From NCBI GenBank assembly GCA_026745465.1, contig JACYXH010000205.1:1475501-1539500 (forward strand): DNA of 64,000 nucleotides, in the 5' to 3' direction. The stretch's first letter is position 1, and each line of letters opens with the position of its first letter. Made by a program: the position numbers and the translations under genes. Positions 58,027-64,000 of this stretch are shown here, one piece after another. This DNA is from Lota lota. Its lineage: Eukaryota > Chordata > Actinopteri > Gadiformes > Lotidae. The notes under the pieces are model-generated. The model had not been told where the DNA came from. It made no database searches and was given only the letters and a program-made list of their open reading frames with translations.

Positions 58027-58031
58027 GCTGT
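57560..58031 (-). CDS. rmdn2: rmdn2 first coding exon
   Basis: Acceptor ctctgcag, then 5 bp of 5' UTR and ATG at 58026 in a good context (acagcATGG). Codes residues 1-155 plus two bases of Gly156; donor gtgagt. Carries the membrane anchor, a Gly-rich linker, a coiled coil and a basic [10 protein letters not shown] stretch. The upstream in-frame ATG at 58071 lies in the intron by this model. Confidence 0.88.
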
Positions 58032-58883
58032 CTGCAGAGAATGTAACAAAAACACACGTTGCAGTGGTCATACCTGAAAGGCTTCGCTGTTTTGCTTTTA
58101 CTCGCAGTCGTAAAGTAAGTGGGGATGTAGTATACGAAAAACATATTTCAATACATGCACACTTAGAAGATCATTTCTTAAAAGCTTAATAGGGCTTGTA
58201 CAACGTGAGGTCACATGGCAGTGAGCAGCCATTTCGGACGTATTGGAACATAGGAATGTTATTGGTAGTAATGGTGTTTGGGTCATTGTTTTGTAATTCA
58301 TTGTGAAATTATTCGTCATTGTGGAGAGACCCTACTGTGTTTGAAACGGCCACAGCGTTTCTCATGCTAGACATGGCAAAAACGTATTAGCCCACGTTAA
58401 GGTATATTTACGTTGATTTAGGATTTTAGATTACTACAACTCTGGATGCATCACAAAATGGCAAAAATATATCCCAGGATACTTTCAGATATACAAGCCC
58501 TATGGAAGTGAGTGACACTTATGAATTGCTTGTAGAATGACCATACATTTAGACTGACAAGACGTTGACATTAATAATATCATTTGGGTTTGTTCTCTTG
58601 TGCACATCAGCAAAACACGTTAATACAAATCAGTAGCATTGATTATTGTGATGTTGTAACTTAGAAAGAAGTACAATGGAGCCGAAATTACATCCACACA
58701 TCATCCGTCATAAAACTAACACTAAGGCTAGCTATATAGGCTAATGACATTATAACACTACTCGTCCAGGGATTTAACACCCATCACACCCGACTATAAA
58801 CAATCAAAATGACTTTACTACACTAGGTACAATGTGTAATGACTGCGTTAAAACGACATTTATACACCGTGTACGTGTGTCTC
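58032..58883. other. DNA upstream of the first rmdn2 coding exon
   Basis: AT-rich, no recognised feature. A noncoding first exon and promoter of rmdn2 should lie here or beyond, but I cannot place them. Confidence 0.4.
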
Positions 58884-59137
58884 TTTCAGTGCCCTGACTC
58901 GGTGTACAACATTCGTTGGTTCATCTATTGAACAAATAAGTTGTATGAAGACACTCCCCTTCGACACCGTCTCCACTTAATGCAAACACACACATGCGCT
59001 TCGTAAACGTTCCATTTATTCGTTCAGATAAAACTTAATGTGAGACAGTTACAATGAGTTTATATACCAATGCTATATTTAATGCGATACATGAGTACAA
59101 TTAAGTATTATATCTTACTGTAGTGGAGGTAAACTGG
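58884..59137. repeat. direct repeat A, copy 1
   Basis: Shares gtgtacaacattcg, catctattgaaca, catgcgctt.gtaaacgttcc, tattcgttcagataaaactt and tatatcttactgtagtg with 59751-59985. Confidence 0.88.
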
Positions 59138-59280
59138 GAGGCAGCTCTGTTATCTTTACCGTCAGCTTTCTGTGTAACCGCCAAAACATTCCGTGTTCGG
59201 GGAGAGCCCAAACAGAAACGTTCCGTTGGCCCGACGAGAACGAGAATCAAATCCGAATTTGAGTTGATTTTGAATGGCCG

Positions 59281-59740
59281 CGTTCACCCAGATTTGAGCT
59301 TGTTGGCCATCAGACTTTTAATATCAATCTTAAATCTGATTTGAAATCTGAAGTTATTAGTTAACCTCTTCTGCATTCACTTCCAAAAGTATTTACAAGT
59401 TACATTTTAACACTTGTCTTGGGTAAAAGGTTTGGCAGTAGTTCCAATGATGACCAAGAGGTTTGATTTGCCATCAAATTTTAATATTGAAGCCATTAGA
59501 TAACGATTTAACTCACTGGGTGTTTCAATGTGGATGTAACAGTGCCTATTCTCTGAAATCCCATTTCATTACATTGGAAAAATGGGCAAAATACACAAAT
59601 TCTATGGCAAATTAAAGCTTTGACAAAAACGGCTACATGTCATTACTCACTCCCCGTGTAAGACATGTATAATCTTCTTCCTAAAAACTCGATTAAAACG
59701 TAAAAACGTCAAAATAGCATTAGTTGTTGTTTTGTCTCTG
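59281..59740 (+). repeat. unidentified dispersed repeat, copy 3
   Basis: Starts cgttcacccagatttgagct and ends ttagttgttgttttgtct, like 55790-56230, with scattered substitutions and small indels. It is bracketed by the two A repeats. Confidence 0.85.
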
Positions 59741-59750
59741 TCGTGAGTGC

Positions 59751-59985
59751 CGTGACTCAGTGTACAACATTCGCTGGTCATCTATTGAACAACTAAATTG
59801 AATGAAGACCTTCGACACCTTCTCCACTAAATTCAAACACACATGCGCTTTGTAAACGTTCCATTTATTCGTTCAGATAAAACTTAATGTGAGACAGTTA
59901 CAACGTGTTTATTTGCCAATGCTATATTGAATGTGATACATGAGTAATTCAGTATTATATCTTACTGTAGTGTAGGTAACTGCAT
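59751..59985. repeat. direct repeat A, copy 2
   Basis: Same orientation as 58884-59137; about 85-90% similar by eye. Confidence 0.88.
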
Positions 59986-60008
59986 TTATCCAGGGGAGTT
60001 TGATAACT

Positions 60009-60029
60009 CCCCCCCCCCCCCCCCCCCCC
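60009..60029. repeat. poly(C) tract, 21 bp
   Basis: Uninterrupted C run just before a (CA)n. Confidence 0.97.
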
Positions 60030-60035
60030 AAACAC

Positions 60036-60038
<3 letters not shown>

Positions 60039-60122
<84 letters not shown>
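60039..60122. repeat. (CA)n microsatellite
   Basis: About 41 CA units. Confidence 0.98.
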
Positions 60123-60126
<4 letters not shown>

Positions 60127-60360
60127 AACATTCCTCAAGAAAGACTTAGTACAAAGAACTGATTCAATGACATCAAAAGTCTATACTGTAAGTTAGGAAC
60201 AACATTATTGCACTTCTGTGGCATTATGGAGAACTAACACAGTATTTGTGAGTGTTCATATAAGTGAGGGTCCCAAATGGAAGAGGTTCAAAAAGCACCC
60301 ATCATATGACAGCAGGGTATCATGTGAGAGCAGGCTATCATCTGCACTTATTTGAGACTT

Positions 60361-60444
<84 letters not shown>

Positions 60445-60456
60445 TGTGTGTGTGTG
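60361..60456. repeat. (GT)n microsatellite
   Basis: About 47 units with one TCT interruption. Confidence 0.98.
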
Positions 60457-62279
60457 ATCACGATAAACTAAAGTATGCAACCCGTTCCCCAGATCTAATG
60501 TGTTAAATGGTCTTGAAAGGGCTTTCGCAATGTAAGAAGGTTGTCAGGGTACCAACCTGGAAGATGGGAAAATAGTGTTAATCTAATCAGCTATGGAGCC
60601 GACTAGGCTAGGCTAGGCTAGTTTCCTATAGCCCGGGGTGAACCCAGGATTGCTACGTGCAGTTTGCTACCTGCTCAACTGGCACAGAGTGGAACACATT
60701 GTTCCCCCTGCCCACAGCCTGCATTCCGCCAGCACAGGGAACAAAAGCCCACCTGAAGGCCCAGATGTGCAGTGAGCCACTTAAAAAAAAAAGCAAAAGC
60801 CTTGGCCACCAGCCCTGGGAGGGAGTGAGGGAGGGAGGGGTACGTCGATGGACTGATAAGACTCACCCAGCAATGTCCTCGCTCCCACTGGGGTCAAGGC
60901 CAGAAGATAAGGGGGGAGGGTCTACCATCAATCTGCCGCCATCCCCTCAGCCCTCCACCCATCTGTCCAAGGCCTTAGCCTGGATTGAGGGGGTGAGGGA
61001 ATGGGTGAGGGGGGTTTATAGGGCGTATCACCGCCTTGTTGGTTGGAGCTTTCTTTGTGTACTGCAATGAGTCACTAACAAGAAAAACTGCAGAGAAGAA
61101 AGCCATGTGTAATGTAGCATTACTATCAGATGCTGGCTGACAGGCCGCGGTGAGTGTAGTAGCGGCCAGAATTCCCTGTTGGTGCTGAATTCATTAACAT
61201 CAGGAGGCCCCACCACAGCAGAACAAAAACAAAAAAATGGCGTGTGTTTCATTTGCACGCCATGTTAAGAGATTTACTTTAAAGAGGCACCCAACCAAAC
61301 AGATGGCCGCCTGACAGGTTTGTGCAACTGAAGGTGTGCCATCAGTCAGCTGCTTCAGCATGCCACCGGATTGGGGAATCCGACTGATGGGCCTACACTT
61401 GCTCCATTGATGAGTTTCGCGCCGCTGCAACGTGCTCCCTGTTTTCATCCAAAGGGGGACTTCACCAAGTAGACTCCAACAGTAATTTCAAGGCAAAATC
61501 AAAAAATAAACTAGAGGAAAACCAGTCAATCATCAATTGTCAAAGTTGATAAATCATCATCATACCAAGCATGATTTATATGCATTCTTAAGAACATGAT
61601 CTTTACAATTATCAATTACATTTCAAATGTAAGTTATTAATCAGTGCAGTACATATTAAACAACATTTTCCTGATGCAGTTTGTTTAATTTTTGACTGAT
61701 TTGTTTTCCATTGTTTTTCCTCTATAGTCACAGAAAATAATCATTCAGCCAAAAGGTTGAAAACTCAATTCTCCATGTTTGCTGCCCAACACATTTTTCC
61801 AGAACATAGTAACAACAATACATACAATAATGCATTTACTATTTCCATCTTTAATATCGTCCATCTTCTTCTGCCTGTAGGCCTACTGTTGCTTGGCTCT
61901 TCAAATGGCAGTTCAAAGTCCAGGCCCCAGTGCCAAAGCATGATTACATAGTAGCTCATGATCAACATTTATTTTCTGCTTGCCTAGTCACTGAGATCAG
62001 GGATTGTTAGTTGTTCATGAACTGTTCAGTTTGCTTTTTTTTTTTACAGTATTACATTATTCAATATTCTATCCATCATTAATTTGGTTCTATCTTTGTT
62101 GTTTTTGTTTTGATATCTAAGGAAATTTATAGGCCCATTTCTTTCTTTTTAACTAAGTAATTTATGTCTACATTTGTTTCTTTTTAATCTAATTTATTTA
62201 TTTATCTATATTTCTTCCTTTTTTAGGCCTACACTCTTTCCTTCTTATATTTTACTGTTTAACTGAATGTTGAACCTGT
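60457..62279. other. intergenic, nothing recognised
   Basis: A GGCTA run at 60605-60620 and otherwise mixed DNA. The 137-codon open frame at 60657-61070 has no recognisable domain. Confidence 0.45.
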
Positions 62280-62294
62280 CCAGCAGGGGGCGCC
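62280..62294 (+). promoter_or_regulatory. CTCF-type motif
   Basis: ccagcagggggcgcc is a full match to the vertebrate CTCF core. It lies 4.2 kb upstream of the first rmdn2 coding exon. Confidence 0.65.
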
Positions 62295-64000
62295 AACGTA
62301 ACGAACATTGAGTCAGGCACGCTATGCTTAGTCCGTATGGTGAACTCCGAATAAACATGTGAAAAAGGCAATGTCTTTCAAAAAGAAAAAATGTAAGACC
62401 CAACAGGCCTTTTGCAATTTGACGAAAGATTTGTGTCTAACTCTATCCATCCATCAAAGCCAGGCAAAACAGGCGTGTGGTAAGAAGAATCATGTACAAT
62501 CTCGATGCAGATCGTGCGGTGTACAGTGTAAAATTGATGACAGCTGTAAAAACCTTGTTTGAGTTACACTCCTCTCTTTTTGCGTGTCTATGGATGAGAA
62601 GTAATTTACCTGAGTCACGCATCTTATGTTTTAATATGTCAGCTCTACGTTTCCCATAAAAAAATAAATGTAAAATAAATGTTGTAAACCATAATTCAAA
62701 GCAGAATTTGTTTTTTAAGGATTATTACCCAAAACCCAATAAGTGAATTGAGATGCAACTCGAACATAAATTCGGGCAATAAGTCCCAGTTTTCACTGCC
62801 AAACATTGCAATATTCATCTGCTTTATCATCAACAGTGAATACTTCATAAGTAATAATACCAAAAATAATGTTAAACTTTCTTAAATTGCACAGCCTCCT
62901 TGCCGGATTTGATTCAAAAGAATAATTACTATTTACTATTTAGGTGTTTTGGATAACAGCAGAAAGTAACTTGCTGTGATTTACTGTAGTTTTTCATAAA
63001 CATGGAGCAGGTAGGAGGTAGAGCATTTTGCTCAAGGACACCTACAGGTAGACCGCGGCCATCTGCATTAGTTCTAACCATTGGTATTTATTATTTCCGG
63101 AAATAACAAGCTGAAGAGTTACATAAAATGGTTGGTAGTTACAATTATTTTATTATTATTATTATTAAAAATAATAATGTTATGTTTTTCTCCTTACACT
63201 GGCTTTCCAGTTCTACAAAGTGTCTACAAGAAGAAAAACACTAAGAAGGCAGCCAGGGGAAATAGTCAGGTTGAAACCCTGCCACAGAATTAGGTTTTGT
63301 GCAAGTTCGTTTTAAATGACACCTTCTAAAATACAGATGCCATGGCTGAGACCATAGTGGTTTCAGCTAAACAACATTAAGCCTACTTTCTACATCACAA
63401 AAACCAATGATGAATTTTTACCAAATCAGGAGCTGTCAATGACGCATCGGCCCGACTGCTGTTTGTAGTTATCGAACACCACAATACTACGACAACTCTG
63501 CCACACTCTAGTTTCCATTCTGTCCCCTCGCTAACATTTACTTCCAAACCCAGGCACACTCATTTTGGCGCACTACTTTTGGTACACTCACTGGTGGTGA
63601 GTTTAAGATGCTTTTAAAAACTGCTCCAGCTGCTTGAGAAATGCCCTTTGCACCCTCGTATTAGTGATGGGAAATGCAGGAACAATCCAGATGGACATTT
63701 ATGTGTGAGATTTGCCTTAAGCCTGCCTCTTTTAACTCTTTGCAACACCTGTAGGCTGAGGCTGAATGTAGTTCATCCTGATGTCAACTCTGCAGATGTG
63801 CTCTATACTCTAACAAACTGACAAAGTTTAGGAAGGATTTAATGGCACTTGCTGAATGAGTGACATACAGGTGGATTTTATGTTTTTAAAAGTTATTGTG
63901 TTCAGTTCAGATGATATAGAGATGCAGACAGAGAGGTGTTTTCCCTCAGCATAAGAGGCTGTTATGCAGACCTACGGGTGTTGGTTGGTGAGTGTGTTAA
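62295..64000. other. intergenic, nothing recognised
   Basis: AT-rich with a short (ATT)n near 63147-63166. No exon of a following gene was found. Confidence 0.45.

Noticed and set aside
58027-58071. Upstream in-frame ATG extending RMDN2 by 15 residues
   Set aside because: A strong splice acceptor (ttacattctctgcag) lies between the two ATGs, and the downstream ATG has the better context.
58884-59985. Solo LTR pair or LTR retrotransposon
   Set aside because: The two A repeats lack TG...CA ends, a primer-binding site or polypurine tract, and the interior is a copy of another repeat found elsewhere without A.
60657-61070. 137-codon open frame
   Set aside because: Pro/Gly-rich with no known motif, interrupted composition and a poly(A) run translated as Lys; likely chance.

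Overview
The window is vertebrate nuclear DNA, almost certainly from a ray-finned (teleost) fish. It has spliced genes with GT-AG introns, a fish-type CYP1B1 and RMDN2, an L2-type LINE, a Tc1 transposon, and a very high load of (CA)n, (GA)n and poly(G)/poly(C) tracts. That microsatellite density recalls cod-like (gadiform) genomes, but this is only a hint. Four protein genes are supported. I see no bacterial, viral or CRISPR content.

Layout. 1-3.3 kb: the last six coding exons of polr1b (+), the second-largest subunit of RNA polymerase I; the gene starts upstream of the window. 3.8-4.7 kb: nanp (-), the sialic-acid pathway phosphatase, complete in two exons and convergent with polr1b. 4.7-25 kb: a long intergenic region of microsatellites, a probable SINE, a minisatellite-bearing composite repeat and one copy of an unidentified dispersed repeat. 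It also holds dioxin-response-type core motifs that could serve cyp1b1. 25.3-27.3 kb: cyp1b1 (+), two coding exons, 516 aa. 29.5-30.3 kb: a tandem array with a 135-bp higher-order period. 33.4-58.0 kb: rmdn2 (-), ten coding exons assembled by splice phase and family similarity to a 415-aa protein; its introns carry an L2 LINE (40.8-43.9 kb) and a full-length Tc1 transposon with an uninterrupted transposase (46.9-48.5 kb). 58.9-60.0 kb: a mosaic of duplicated segments. 60-64 kb: microsatellites, one strong CTCF-type motif and no recognisable exon.

The genes do not form a pathway. Pol I transcription, sialic-acid synthesis, xenobiotic/retinoid/oestrogen oxidation and a membrane-anchored TPR-like microtubule/organelle-contact protein are simply neighbours. 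The cyp1b1-rmdn2 pair is also adjacent in mammals, which supports both assignments. Three good CTCF-type motifs in the same orientation lie upstream of nanp, between cyp1b1 and rmdn2, and upstream of rmdn2.

I found no clear new molecular system. The items most worth a second look are the 135-bp higher-order array, the apparently intact Tc1 copy, a dispersed repeat whose two long copies share a short reading frame, the FFAT-like motif across the first rmdn2 coding splice junction, and the CTCF-type motif inside a perfect inverted repeat between cyp1b1 and rmdn2.
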